From assembly GCA_964415675.1 (NCBI GenBank), contig CAYQBG010000006.1, positions 1 through 64,000 on the forward strand: a stretch of DNA of 64,000 nt. Direction: 5' to 3'. Shown piece after piece: positions 16,541-25,976 of the stretch; the stretch's first letter is position 1, and each line of letters begins with the position of its first letter. The position numbers and the translations under genes were made by a program. The DNA comes from UBA5336 sp964415675 (GTDB lineage: Bacteria; Pseudomonadota; Alphaproteobacteria; Caulobacterales; Hyphomonadaceae). The notes under the pieces were generated by a model. The model did not search any database. It saw nothing but the letters and a program-made list of their open reading frames with translations, and had not been told where the DNA came from.

Positions 16541-18064
16541 CTACTCGGCCGCCACGCTGTCTGGGACGGGCACACCTGCGGCCGCATGAGGTGAAACACC
16601 CGTCGGATTGGACAACACCATCACGCCATCCTCGACGCTGCCTTTGCGAAACAGCTTCTTCTCAAGCTTGTAATCCTGCGGATTGATCCAGGGTGCGCGC
16701 TCGCCCTGTTTCGGCATCATTTGCATCGCCCGCTGCATATAGCCGGCAGGGAAATCCTCGATCCAGGCGCGTTCAACCATATCCCGGTCGCTCTCGCGAA
16801 GGGTCGGCGTCGCCTGGCGCAGTCCGGTCGCGTCCATATGATTGATCAAGCGGCAGGCATATTCTGCGATCAGGTCGGCCCGCAGCGTCCATGACGCATT
16901 GATATAGCCAAAAGTGGAAATGAGGTTGGGGACGCCCGAATAGCCCATGCCCAGATAGGTAAAGGTCTGCGAAAAATCGACCGGCTCGCCATCGACCGTG
17001 AAATCGGCTTCGCCCAGCACGACCAGTTTCAGGCCGGTCGCCGTCACGATGATATCGGCATCGATAGAATCGCCCGATTTCAGCTCTATGCCGGTCTCGG
17101 TAAACCGCTCGATATGATCGGTCACGACCGAGGCCCTGCCCGCATTGATCGCCTCATAAAGGTCGCCGTTCGGAATGAGGCACAGCCGCTGGTCCCAGGG
17201 ATTGTAGGGCGGAGTGAAATGTTTCTCGACAACGTCTTCGCCGAGGGCTTCCTTGGCCATCCCAAGCAGGCGTTCCTTCGCCTTTTCCGGGTTCTTGCGC
17301 GTCTGCTTGTAGAAGAAGGACTGAAAGCCGACATTCTTTGCGCGAGTGATATTGTAGGCCCAGCTGTCGGGCAGCACCTTGCGCAGATTATTGGCAATCG
17401 TGTCCTCTTGAGGGCGCGAGACGACATAGGTCGGCGTGCGCTGAAGCATGGTCACATGAGCCGCCTCATCGGCCATGGAGGGCACCAGCGTCATGGCTGT
17501 GGCGCCGGATCCGATGACGACGACACGCTTGCCGGCATAATCGAGATCTTCCGGCCAGAATTGCGGATGAATCAGCTGGCCACTGAAGCTCTCCTCGCCG
17601 GGAAACCCGGGGCGGTGGGCCTCGCGATAGCTGTAATAACCCGAACACATCAGCAGCATGTTGCAGCGGATCGTGACTTTTTCGCCCGAATCGGCACGGG
17701 TTGCGGTGACATGCCATGTGGCCTCATCGCTCTTCCACTCGGCGCGGGTCATGGTGTGGCCGAAGCGGACATGGCGGTCGATCCCAGCTTCCTCGGCGGT
17801 CTCACGGACATATTTGCGGATGGATGGGCCATCGGCGATGGCCTTGGCATCGGTCCAGGGTTTGAAACTGTAGCCCAGCGTGTGCATGTCACTGTCGGAA
17901 CGAATGCCAGGATAGCGGAACAGGTCCCATGTCCCGCCAATCGCCTCGCGTCGCTCGAGGATTGCATAAGTCTTGCCGGGGCATTTGTCCTGCAGGTGCC
18001 AGGCGGCGCCGATCCCGGACAGGCCGGCCCCGACAATCAGGACATCGACTTCGGTCTCGCTCAT
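16541..18064 (-). CDS. Flavin-containing / Baeyer-Villiger-type monooxygenase
   Basis: A 507-residue FAD- and NADPH-dependent monooxygenase. The N-terminal VLIVGAGLSGIGAA loop binds FAD, the second Rossmann loop VVVIGSGATAM binds NADPH, and FSGQLIHPQFWP matches the Baeyer-Villiger fingerprint FxGxxxHxxxWP. Such enzymes oxidise ketones to esters; some (AlmA group) act on long alkanes. The substrate here is unknown. The start at 18064 has GGAGG upstream. A 16-bp palindrome at 18093-18108 sits in its promoter region. It is divergent from pta-ackA and the lipid synthase, so joint control is possible but unproven. Confidence 0.85.
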   Translation of the reverse strand: MSETEVDVLIVGAGLSGIGAAWHLQDKCPGKTYAILERREAIGGTWDLFRYPGIRSDSDMHTLGYSFKPWTDAKAIADGPSIRKYVRETAEEAGIDRHVRFGHTMTRAEWKSDEATWHVTATRADSGEKVTIRCNMLLMCSGYYSYREAHRPGFPGEESFSGQLIHPQFWPEDLDYAGKRVVVIGSGATAMTLVPSMADEAAHVTMLQRTPTYVVSRPQEDTIANNLRKVLPDSWAYNITRAKNVGFQSFFYKQTRKNPEKAKERLLGMAKEALGEDVVEKHFTPPYNPWDQRLCLIPNGDLYEAINAGRASVVTDHIERFTETGIELKSGDSIDADIIVTATGLKLVVLGEADFTVDGEPVDFSQTFTYLGMGYSGVPNLISTFGYINASWTLRADLIAEYACRLINHMDATGLRQATPTLRESDRDMVERAWIEDFPAGYMQRAMQMMPKQGERAPWINPQDYKLEKKLFRKGSVEDGVMVLSNPTGVSPHAAAGVPVPDSVAAE

Positions 18065-18092
18065 GCGCTTAATCCTCCAGAACCGTCGTTAT

Positions 18093-18108
18093 ACGTTTAC
18101 GTAAGCGT
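18093..18108. promoter_or_regulatory. Candidate operator palindrome
   Basis: ACGTTTACGTAAGCGT is a 16-bp palindrome centred between 18100 and 18101, with one mismatched pair. It lies 29 bp upstream of the monooxygenase start and about 117 bp upstream of pta. Size and symmetry resemble TetR-type operators, which often control acyl-CoA or ketone metabolism. No regulator gene is adjacent. Confidence 0.4.
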
Positions 18109-18224
18109 TAGCATGAAGCCGCCCACCTTGCACCCCACACCCGGCGGATTTGCCATGGATCAATGCGCCATCGCCCCAATCGGACCCATCCTGCGCCGGC
18201 ACACCAAGGAAGAACCCCCGCGAT

Positions 18225-19163
18225 ATGCCGAAATCTTCAGCGACAACACCGAACCAGACATTCGCCCGCCTTTTCGAGACCGCGACCGGACCGGCCATCC
18301 GCACCGCCATCATTCACCCCTGCGATACGCTGTCTCTCGGTGCAGCGATCGAAGCGGCCGCGCGAGACCTGATCGATCCGGTCCTGGTTGGGCCCGAAGC
18401 GAAGATCCGGGCCGCAGCCGGAGAGATCGGCGCCAGTCTCGACGGAATCGATATTGTGCCAGCCCCGCACAGCCATGCTGCCGCTGAACTGGCGGTCGAA
18501 CTTGTCCGCAAGGGCGCGGCCAAAGCGCTGATGAAGGGCAAGCTGCACACGAATGAAGTCATGGCCGCGGCGGTCAACAGTGAAAGGGGACTGCGCACCG
18601 AGCGGCGGATGAGTCATGTCTTTGTCCTGGAGACCGCCGCCTATCCGAAATGGCTGTTCGTCAGCGATGGCGCGATAGATATCGCTCCCGATCTCATTGC
18701 GAAGAAATCCATTGTCCAGAACGCCATCGACATGGCCCGCGCGGTTGGCCTGGAAAACCCGGCAGTAGCGATTCTGTCTGCCACCGAAGAGGTCGACCCC
18801 GCCATTCCTTCGACCATAGACGCCGCCGCATTGTGCAAGATGGCCGACAGGGGCCAGATCACGGGCGGCCGGATCGACGGCCCGCTGGCCTTTGATCTCG
18901 CTGTCAGCGCGGAATCTGTCCGGGTCAAGGGGCTCACTTCAGACGTGGCGGGTCATGCCGATATCCTGATCGCGCCCAATCTCGAAGCCGGCAATATGGT
19001 CGCCAAACAGCTCGACTATCTCGCCGGCGCCAGCGCGGCCGGGATCGTTCTGGGGGCCAGCGCACCGATCATCCTGACGAGCCGGTCTGACAGCATTATA
19101 GAACGGCTCGCATCCTGCGCTCTCGCAAAGCATCTCATTGCCTGGCAGGAGCGCGACACATGA
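18225..19163 (+). CDS. pta: Phosphate acetyl/acyltransferase
   Basis: A 312-residue member of the short Pta/Ptb family, interconverting acyl-CoA and acyl phosphate. Recognised by the segments LMKGKLHTNEVMAAA, RRMSHVFVLE, GQITGGRIDGPLAFD and the C-terminal DILIAPNLEAGNMVAKQL. It lacks the regulatory N-terminal domains of long Pta proteins. The ATG at 18225 is preceded by AAGGA at a slightly long distance; an in-frame ATG at 18150 adds residues without homology. The stop overlaps the ackA start. Acetyl-CoA is the expected substrate given ackA, but propionyl- or butyryl-CoA cannot be excluded. Confidence 0.88.
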   Translation: MPKSSATTPNQTFARLFETATGPAIRTAIIHPCDTLSLGAAIEAAARDLIDPVLVGPEAKIRAAAGEIGASLDGIDIVPAPHSHAAAELAVELVRKGAAKALMKGKLHTNEVMAAAVNSERGLRTERRMSHVFVLETAAYPKWLFVSDGAIDIAPDLIAKKSIVQNAIDMARAVGLENPAVAILSATEEVDPAIPSTIDAAALCKMADRGQITGGRIDGPLAFDLAVSAESVRVKGLTSDVAGHADILIAPNLEAGNMVAKQLDYLAGASAAGIVLGASAPIILTSRSDSIIERLASCALAKHLIAWQERDT

Positions 19164-20353
19164 AGTCACCCGCCATCCTGACGATCAATACCGGGTCATC
19201 CAGCGTGAAGGTCTCGGTCCATGTGGTGGACGGCCGGCGGCTTGGCGCGCGTATCGCTGAGGGGGCCATCAGCGGACTGCCCGGCGCGCCAGAACTGAAG
19301 CTGCAGGTCCACGCCGAGGACGTGTCTGGAGCGGCTGCAAACGCCATCGCGCCGGAGGGAAAGTCTCCGCCCGAAATGGCGGCAGGCCTGGCAACATGGC
19401 TCGCCGGCGCCATTGCGGATCATGAAATCGTTGCGGTCGGCCATCGTATCGTCCATGGCGCGGACCTGCATGACGGCCCCTGCCGGGCGACCCCGGATCG
19501 GATAAAGGCCCTCAGAAGACTGATCCCCCTCGCCCCGTCCCACCAGCCGCACAATCTTGCCGGCATTGACGCCATAGCCGCGCTCTGGCCGGATATCGAA
19601 CAGGTCCTGTCTTTCGACACCGCCTTCCATCGCACCCAGCCGGCGATCGCCAAGGCCTATGGCCTGCCGCGCCGCCTGACCGGCGAAGGGTTGGTTCGCT
19701 ACGGCTTCCACGGCCTGTCCTACAAGCACCTTTCGACGGTTCTTTCCGATATTTTTGATGGTCGTCCCCATCGCCGCGTGATCGCCGCGCATCTCGGCTC
19801 TGGCGCGAGCCTTGCGGCCCTGAAGGACGGGCAGTCTATCGCCACCAGTATGGGGCTTACGGCGCTTGACGGACTGGTGATGTCAACGCGTTGCGGTGAC
19901 CTGGATCCCGGCCTCGTGCTGCACCTGATTCAGGATCGAGGCATGAGCGCATCGCAGGTTAGCAAGCTGCTCTATGAGCAATCGGGGCTGAAAGGCGTGT
20001 CCGGGATCAGTGGGGATGTCCGGGATCTTCTCTCGTGCGCCGCGCCGGAAGCCCGCGAAGCGCTCGATCTGTTTGCCTACCGCATTGCCAGAGAGATGGG
20101 ATCGCTCATGACCGCACTGGAAGGTCTCGATGCCATCATCTTCACGGGCGGCGTCGGCGAAAATGCCGCGCCTGTGCGGTCGGATGTGTGCGCCCGCCTC
20201 GGCTGGCTGGGCGTGGACCTCGACCCCGATGCGAACGCCGCACATACACCAATCATTTCTACCGACTGCAGCACGATTGCTATCGCTGTCGTCCCCGCCG
20301 ATGAAGAGATCGTGATTGCGCAGGAAACCGCACAAGCGCGCACCGGGGATTGA
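19160..20353 (+). CDS. ackA: Acetate kinase
   Basis: A 397-residue ASKHA-fold kinase transferring phosphate between ATP and acetate. Motifs are LTINTGSSSVKVSVH at the N-terminus, VGHRIVHGAD, LVRYGFHGLSYKHL, HLGSGASLAALKDG and IIFTGGVGENA. It overlaps pta by 4 bp, so the pair forms the acetyl-CoA to acetate route or its reverse. pfaD begins 83 bp downstream on the same strand. Supplying or venting acetyl units for the lipid synthase is an inference from position alone. Confidence 0.95.
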   Translation: MKSPAILTINTGSSSVKVSVHVVDGRRLGARIAEGAISGLPGAPELKLQVHAEDVSGAAANAIAPEGKSPPEMAAGLATWLAGAIADHEIVAVGHRIVHGADLHDGPCRATPDRIKALRRLIPLAPSHQPHNLAGIDAIAALWPDIEQVLSFDTAFHRTQPAIAKAYGLPRRLTGEGLVRYGFHGLSYKHLSTVLSDIFDGRPHRRVIAAHLGSGASLAALKDGQSIATSMGLTALDGLVMSTRCGDLDPGLVLHLIQDRGMSASQVSKLLYEQSGLKGVSGISGDVRDLLSCAAPEAREALDLFAYRIAREMGSLMTALEGLDAIIFTGGVGENAAPVRSDVCARLGWLGVDLDPDANAAHTPIISTDCSTIAIAVVPADEEIVIAQETAQARTGD

Positions 20354-20436
20354 GCGATCACGACAAATCTACTGCGGGTTATGGTTGCCACGCCTGCAGC
20401 CTTTGCTAGGAAAGTCAGGGACTGCGGGCAGAAAGT

Positions 20437-22014
20437 ATGCAGGCATTTAGTCAGGGTATCCGAATGTCGACACACGCCGATCCAATCCTGCGGGCGGTCA
20501 GGTCTCCACGCGAGACTGCATACCTTGTCTGGCAAGATAACCGCATGGCCTGCTGGACCGTTGACCGGCTTGGAGACCTTCCGGCAGGCGCGCAGGTCTA
20601 TACGCTGCCTCCGGTGTTTCCCGAATGGCTCGGCGATGCCGGCTTTCGCGCGGATCACAATCTGCGGCTGGCTTATCTGGTCGGCGCAATGGCGCGGGGG
20701 ATCACGACAGCTGAAATGGTCATCGAAGCGGCGCGGGCGGGGGCGTTGGGCTTCTTTGGCAGCGCCGGACTGAAACTTGACGAGATCGATGCAGCGATCA
20801 CCAGGATTGCTGCAGAATTGCACCCGCATGGCCTGCCATGGGGCGCGAATATCATTCATACACCGCAGGAACCGGGCCACGAATCCAGCGTGGTGGACCT
20901 GTTCCTCGCGCGCGGTGTCAGACGGGCGTCGGCCTCGGCCTACCTGCGACTGTCGCCGGAAATCGTGAGATACACTGCAGCGGGCCTTTCGCGTGCCGAA
21001 GACGGCACCATCCGGCGCGCCAATCACGTCTTCGCGAAGGTCTCGCGCGCGGAAGTGGCTGCCCAGTTCATGGCACCTGCTCCGGACAGGATTCTTCGAG
21101 AACTCGTCAGCGCCGGCCGGGTCTCCGCGGCGCAGGCCGAACTTGCCGCGCAGGTGCCCGTGGCCGCAGAGATCACCGCAGAATCCGATTCCGGCGGTCA
21201 TACCGATAACCGGCCCGCCGCGCCCCTCTTCTCCTCGCTCGCCGATGCCCGCCATGAAATCTGCGCCCGGCAGGGCTGGAGTGAGGACGTGATCCGTATC
21301 GGTCTTGCCGGCGGGATCGCCACGCCGAAAGCCGTCGCGGCCGCCTTCCAGATGGGGGCGGCCTATGTGCTGACCGGGTCCATCAACCAGGCCTGTGTCG
21401 AATCCGGCCTGTCCCTGGCCGGACGTGAAATGCTCGCCACAGCCGGGCCGGCAGATGTGATGATGGCGCCCGCGGCTGACATGTTCGAGCAGGGCATCCG
21501 GGTGCAGGTTCTCAAACGCGGGACGCTTTTCGCCCCGCGCGGCGAGAAACTCTATGCCATGTATCGCGCCGGCGCGACGCTCAGTTCACTCTCAACGAAG
21601 GACACCGAATGGCTGGAAGGCCTGCTGGGTGAGAGCCTGGCAGAGGCCTGGCAGGCGACGTGTGAATTTCTCGGCGCACGCGCACCGAAGACACTTGAGC
21701 AATCCGAGAAGGATCCGGGCAAGCAATTCGCCCTGATCTGCCGGCGCTACCTGTTTCAGGGCGCCCAATGGGCGCGCGAGGGCGAGACAGAACGGAAGTC
21801 GGATTTTCAGATCTGGTGCGGTCCGTCCATGGGGGCATTCAACTCATGGGCGAGTGACAGCCCGCTGGAGCCTATTGCGCACAGAAGGGTCTCAACACTG
21901 GCGTCCAGCCTGATGGAAGGCGCAACAACCTTGACGCGAGCTGCACAGTTGCGTTCGATGGGGCTTGTGGTGCCCAATGAGTTGTTTAACGTAAAGCCAA
22001 TAGAATACACATAG
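20437..22014 (+). CDS. pfaD: PfaD-family enoyl reductase (FMN)
   Basis: A 525-residue FMN-dependent TIM-barrel protein of the PfaD family (related to 2-nitropropane dioxygenase), the trans-acting enoyl reductase of PUFA and secondary-lipid synthases. Family segments include GFFGSAGLKLDEIDAAI, PWGANIIHTPQEP, RIGLAGGIATPKAVAAAF, GAAYVLTGSINQACVESG and the C-terminal YLFQGAQWAREGE with CGPSMGAFNSW. First synthase gene here, as in myxobacterial pfa operons. Two starts are possible: 20437, or 20464 with AGGG upstream; the longer is given. The KS-AT-ACP gene follows after 15 bp. Confidence 0.92.
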   Translation: MQAFSQGIRMSTHADPILRAVRSPRETAYLVWQDNRMACWTVDRLGDLPAGAQVYTLPPVFPEWLGDAGFRADHNLRLAYLVGAMARGITTAEMVIEAARAGALGFFGSAGLKLDEIDAAITRIAAELHPHGLPWGANIIHTPQEPGHESSVVDLFLARGVRRASASAYLRLSPEIVRYTAAGLSRAEDGTIRRANHVFAKVSRAEVAAQFMAPAPDRILRELVSAGRVSAAQAELAAQVPVAAEITAESDSGGHTDNRPAAPLFSSLADARHEICARQGWSEDVIRIGLAGGIATPKAVAAAFQMGAAYVLTGSINQACVESGLSLAGREMLATAGPADVMMAPAADMFEQGIRVQVLKRGTLFAPRGEKLYAMYRAGATLSSLSTKDTEWLEGLLGESLAEAWQATCEFLGARAPKTLEQSEKDPGKQFALICRRYLFQGAQWAREGETERKSDFQIWCGPSMGAFNSWASDSPLEPIAHRRVSTLASSLMEGATTLTRAAQLRSMGLVVPNELFNVKPIEYT

Positions 22015-22029
22015 AGTGAGGGCTGTGGG

Positions 22030-25000
22030 GTGAAGGTTTCGACGCGATCGTATTCAGACGATCCGATAGCTGTCGTCGCGATGAGCGCGATCTTTCCCGG
22101 GCGCGGAACCACTGACGGGTTCTGGCGCGACATCGTGGAAGGCGCCGACACGCTTCGCCAGGTCCCCGAATCCCACTGGTTGCTTGAGGATTTCTACGAT
22201 CCCGACCCGGCCACGCCCGACCATACCTATGCCCGACGCGGGGCCTTTCTCTCTCCGCAGGCCTTCGATCCGGTCGCCTTCGGCATCCCGCCCCAGGCAC
22301 TTGAGGCAACCGATACCTGCCAGCTACTCGCGCTCCTTGCTGCCAGGCGCCTGCTCGACACGGCCACGTCACAGAGCGGAGGAAAGCTCGATGCCTCGCG
22401 CACCAGCGTCGTTCTGGGTGTCGCCTCGGCAACGGAACTTGTCGGCCAGATGTCGGGGCGACTGTCGCGTCCCGCCTGGATCAAGGGACTCCGCGAAGCA
22501 GGGCTGCCGGAAAACGAGGTCCAGGATATTGCCGCGCGGATCGAGGCCAATTTTCCCAGATGGCAGGAAAGCACCTTTCCGGGCCTGCTCGGCAATGTCG
22601 TTGCGGGACGGATCGCCAACCGGCTCAATCTCGGCGGCAGCAATTATGTGACCGATGCGGCATGCGCCTCCAGCCTGTCTGCACTGCAGATCGCTATGCA
22701 TGAGCTGCGTTCGGGCGAGTCCGACACAGTGATCACCGGCGGGGTCGACACGCTCAACGACATCCTGATGTTCATGTGCTTCTCCAAGACCCCGGCCTTT
22801 TCGCCAACCGGGGATGTGCGGCCCTATTCTGACAACGCCGACGGGACGATGGTCGGCGAGGGCGTCGGCCTGCTCGCGCTGCGCCGGCTGTCGGATGCCG
22901 AACGGGACGGCAATCGCGTTCATGCGATCATTCGCGGTCTCGCCGGCGCATCGGACGGCAAGGGCACGGCGATCTATGCGCCCCATGCGGACGGTCAGGC
23001 CAGAGCGCTGCACCGGGCCTATGAACAAGCGGGCTACGGTCCGGAAACAGTGACCCTTGTCGAGGGCCATGGCACCGGGACCGTGGCCGGCGACCGCACA
23101 GAACTTGAGGGCTTGCGCAAAGTGTTCGCGCAGAGTGGCCCCGCAGATGAGCCCTGGTGCGCGGTCGGTTCAGTCAAATCCCAGATCGGGCATACCAAAG
23201 CGGCAGCCGGATCAGCGAGCCTGATCAAGGTGATCGGCGCCTTGTCGCGCAAGACGCTGCCGCCGACAATCAAGGTCGAGCGGCCAAACGAGGCTTTCGG
23301 ACCGGGCAGTCCGTTTTACATCAACCCCGCCGCGCGGCCCTGGGTCCATGGCACTGGCCAGCCACGCCGCGCTGGGGTCAGTTCCTTCGGCTTTGGCGGC
23401 AGCAACTTCCATGTGACGCTGGAAGAATATCGCGGGCCGAATGCGGCGTCGCCTACACGTGTGATCAGCCACGAAATCGTGCTGCTGAGTGGCGACAGCG
23501 AAGCCGGGCTCACCGAAGCACTGGATGCTGCGATGCTGGAAGTCACGGGCGAAGACGAACTCGCAAGGGTCGCAAGTGCAAGCCATGCAAATGCAAAGGC
23601 GGGTGCCCCTGTTCGGGCGACCATCACGGCCGCATCGCCCGAAGAATTCCATGCCAGGGCCAGCCGGCTCAAGGCACATATCGGCGTGCTGGCCGGCCAG
23701 CGCGGCCCGCTTGGGCAGGGTATCGCCTTCGCGTCCGGCCCTGCGGCTGAGGGCAAGCTGGCCTTTCTTTTTCCCGGTCAGGGCAGCCAGTATGTCGGCA
23801 TGGGCGCCGATCTCGCACTGGCCTTCCCTGACGCGCTTTCCATCTGGGACGAGGCACTCGGCAATCCCGGACTGGGCGGTCTCAAACTGCATGCGCTGGC
23901 TTTCCCGCCCGCCCCGTTCACCGAAGACGAGGCGCGCGCGCAGACAAGCCGGCTGGGCGAGATACGCCATACCCAGCCCGCCATGGCCGCGGTGATCCTC
24001 GCCCAGCTCGCCATGCTGGGCAAAGCCGGGCTCCGCGCAGATATGTGCGCTGGTCACAGTTTCGGAGAAGTTATGGCTCTCCATCATGCCGGAGCGTTCG
24101 ATTCCAAGACGGCACTGGCGATTGCCGCGACCCGCGCGCGCGTCATGGCACAGGCTGCCGAAGGCACCGATGGCGCGATGATGGCGGTTCAGACCAGCGC
24201 TGAGAATGCACGCCGTATCCTTGGCGAAGGCAGCGGCGTTGGTGTGGCCAATGACAATTCACCCGACCAGACCGTTCTGTCCGGGTCGCGCGAGGCCATA
24301 GACGCGGTTCGCGCGCAGTTCGAGGCCGAAGGCATCAAGGCCCACAAGCTCGCGGTGGCGACCGCGTTCCACTCAGAGACCGTGGCGGGCGCCTGCCGCC
24401 CCTTTGCCGAGGCGCTTGAGACCCGCGATGTGGCTGCGCCCGCCATCCCGGTCATCGCGAATGCCACAGCAGCGCCTTATCCGACCGATGCGACAGAGGT
24501 GCGCGCCCAGCTCGCCCGCCAGATCGCAGAGCCGGTCCGCTTCCGCGAGTGTCTCGAAACACAGTACCGTGACGGGGCGCGCATCTTTATCGAAGTGGGC
24601 CCCGGCAATGTTGCCTCGACACTTGCGCGCAACACACTCGCCGGCCGCGAGGCGCATATCGTTTCGCTTGACAATAAGCGCAGCAGGGGGATCGGCGAGT
24701 TTCTCTCCGGGCTCGGCCAGTTGTTCGTGCTGGGTCGCGAAGTCGATTTCCGGGCCGTCTTCGCAGGCCTGCCGCCGCCGCCAGCGCCAGAGCCCGTCGG
24801 CAAGTTCGCCGTGCATCTGACCGGCGCCAATTACAAGAAGCCCTATCCGCCTGAGGGCGGCAGTTCCGCCCTGCCCCCGCCGAATACCGCACCTGACAGA
24901 ACTCCAGACAATACACCTGCAAGGACGCCAGACATGACACAGGCCAATGGATCGAATGGACAAGCTGTCCCGGCAACGGCGCCAGAACCGAACCAGGCGA

Positions 25001-25908
25001 CAGCAACAACGCCGGGCGAGCGTGTCTATCATGACATTGCCGCACGCCATGCTGATTTCCTGCAGGCAATGTCATCGGCTCACACGGCCTTCATGAACGC
25101 CGCCGCAGGGCTTCTCGGCGGATCGCCCGTGGCGCCGCAACCGCTCTCGGCGCCAATGCCGGCCCCCATGCCGGCTCCAGCAGCGCCCGCTCCCGTCCCT
25201 GCCGCCATGACCCCGGCGCCCCAGCCTTCACCGGCTCCAGCACCGGCAGCTACGCCCATGCCGGCAGCCAATGGCGCCGCACCCTCCGCTGCGACGCCAA
25301 CACCGGCACCCGCCCCCGTATCGCCGGCGCCGCTCCCCGCAGCAAAGACCTCGCAGGCCATGGGCGGCGACCCCCTGGCACTCGTGACACAGCTGGTCGC
25401 GGAAAAGACCGGCTATCCTGGTGAGATGCTCGACCCCGACATGGACCTGGAAGGCGAATTGGGCGTGGATTCGATCAAGCAGGTGGAGATCATCTCCGCC
25501 CTGCGCGAAGCTCATCCCGAGTTGCCAGAAGTCGAGCCCGAACGACTTGCCGAGCTTCGCACGATCCGGCTGGTGGCCGATTTCCTCGGCGGGGCGCCTG
25601 TTGCACCGAATGTTGCAGGTGCCTCCGCTCGCGCGCCTGCGACTCCAGCACAGACGGTTTCCGCCAGCGCGAACAATGGCACGATCACCGCAGACACGGT
25701 GCGAACACTGATCGCCGAGAAGACCGGATATCCGACTGAAATGCTGGAAGATGACATGGACCTGGAAGGCGAGCTGGGCATCGACTCCATCAAGCAAGTC
25801 GAAATCCTCTCTTCCTTGCGCGAAGCCTATCCAGACCTGCCGGAAATCGAACCCGAACAGCTCGCCGAACTGCGGACCATCGGGCAAATCGCCGGTTTTT
25901 TTCACTAG
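22030..25908 (+). CDS. pfaA: PfaA-like lipid synthase subunit, KS-AT-ACP-ACP
   Basis: A 1292-residue multidomain protein. Residues about 10-460 are a ketosynthase with Cys212 in DAACASSL, an HGTGT motif and GHTKAA. An acyltransferase spans about 575-900 (FLFPGQGSQYVGMG; nucleophile Ser677 in GHSFGE; AFHS motif indicating malonyl). An alanine/proline-rich linker (about 1030-1115) leads to two ACPs with phosphopantetheine serines Ser1148 (LGVDSIK) and Ser1253 (LGIDSIK). PfaA proteins usually have five to nine ACPs and a fused ketoreductase. Here the frame stops two codons after a T7 run, and the ketoreductase lies in the -1 frame. The start is GTG with GAGGG upstream. Confidence 0.92.
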   Translation: MKVSTRSYSDDPIAVVAMSAIFPGRGTTDGFWRDIVEGADTLRQVPESHWLLEDFYDPDPATPDHTYARRGAFLSPQAFDPVAFGIPPQALEATDTCQLLALLAARRLLDTATSQSGGKLDASRTSVVLGVASATELVGQMSGRLSRPAWIKGLREAGLPENEVQDIAARIEANFPRWQESTFPGLLGNVVAGRIANRLNLGGSNYVTDAACASSLSALQIAMHELRSGESDTVITGGVDTLNDILMFMCFSKTPAFSPTGDVRPYSDNADGTMVGEGVGLLALRRLSDAERDGNRVHAIIRGLAGASDGKGTAIYAPHADGQARALHRAYEQAGYGPETVTLVEGHGTGTVAGDRTELEGLRKVFAQSGPADEPWCAVGSVKSQIGHTKAAAGSASLIKVIGALSRKTLPPTIKVERPNEAFGPGSPFYINPAARPWVHGTGQPRRAGVSSFGFGGSNFHVTLEEYRGPNAASPTRVISHEIVLLSGDSEAGLTEALDAAMLEVTGEDELARVASASHANAKAGAPVRATITAASPEEFHARASRLKAHIGVLAGQRGPLGQGIAFASGPAAEGKLAFLFPGQGSQYVGMGADLALAFPDALSIWDEALGNPGLGGLKLHALAFPPAPFTEDEARAQTSRLGEIRHTQPAMAAVILAQLAMLGKAGLRADMCAGHSFGEVMALHHAGAFDSKTALAIAATRARVMAQAAEGTDGAMMAVQTSAENARRILGEGSGVGVANDNSPDQTVLSGSREAIDAVRAQFEAEGIKAHKLAVATAFHSETVAGACRPFAEALETRDVAAPAIPVIANATAAPYPTDATEVRAQLARQIAEPVRFRECLETQYRDGARIFIEVGPGNVASTLARNTLAGREAHIVSLDNKRSRGIGEFLSGLGQLFVLGREVDFRAVFAGLPPPPAPEPVGKFAVHLTGANYKKPYPPEGGSSALPPPNTAPDRTPDNTPARTPDMTQANGSNGQAVPATAPEPNQATATTPGERVYHDIAARHADFLQAMSSAHTAFMNAAAGLLGGSPVAPQPLSAPMPAPMPAPAAPAPVPAAMTPAPQPSPAPAPAATPMPAANGAAPSAATPTPAPAPVSPAPLPAAKTSQAMGGDPLALVTQLVAEKTGYPGEMLDPDMDLEGELGVDSIKQVEIISALREAHPELPEVEPERLAELRTIRLVADFLGGAPVAPNVAGASARAPATPAQTVSASANNGTITADTVRTLIAEKTGYPTEMLEDDMDLEGELGIDSIKQVEILSSLREAYPDLPEIEPEQLAELRTIGQIAGFFH

Positions 25909-25943
25909 GGGACGAAGCAACCGAGGCCGTTCCGCCTCGTCCC
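25896..25943 (+). promoter_or_regulatory. Candidate -1 frameshift site with stimulatory hairpin
   Basis: In the pfaA frame the bases read GGT TTT TTT CAC TAG, so the T7 run at 25896-25902 is a T TTT TTT heptamer in X XXY YYZ register. Six bases later a hairpin starts: arms GGGACGA (25909-25915) and TCGTCCC (25937-25943); an alternative inner stem pairs CGAGGC (25922-25927) with GCCTCG (25934-25939). After a -1 slip the frame reads on without a stop to 27374, adding 490 residues after Phe1291. Alternatives are transcriptional slippage, a recent mutation, or a homopolymer error in the assembly. Confidence 0.6.
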
Positions 25944-25976
25944 GACACACCGGCTGAAACGCTCCCGGCACTCGAA

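Noticed and set aside
17114..18487. 457-residue open frame on the plus strand
   Set aside because: It covers the antisense of the monooxygenase and the start of pta in another frame; no domain recognised.
20077..21255. 392-residue open frame on the minus strand
   Set aside because: Antisense to ackA and pfaD, both with full motifs; no conserved features.
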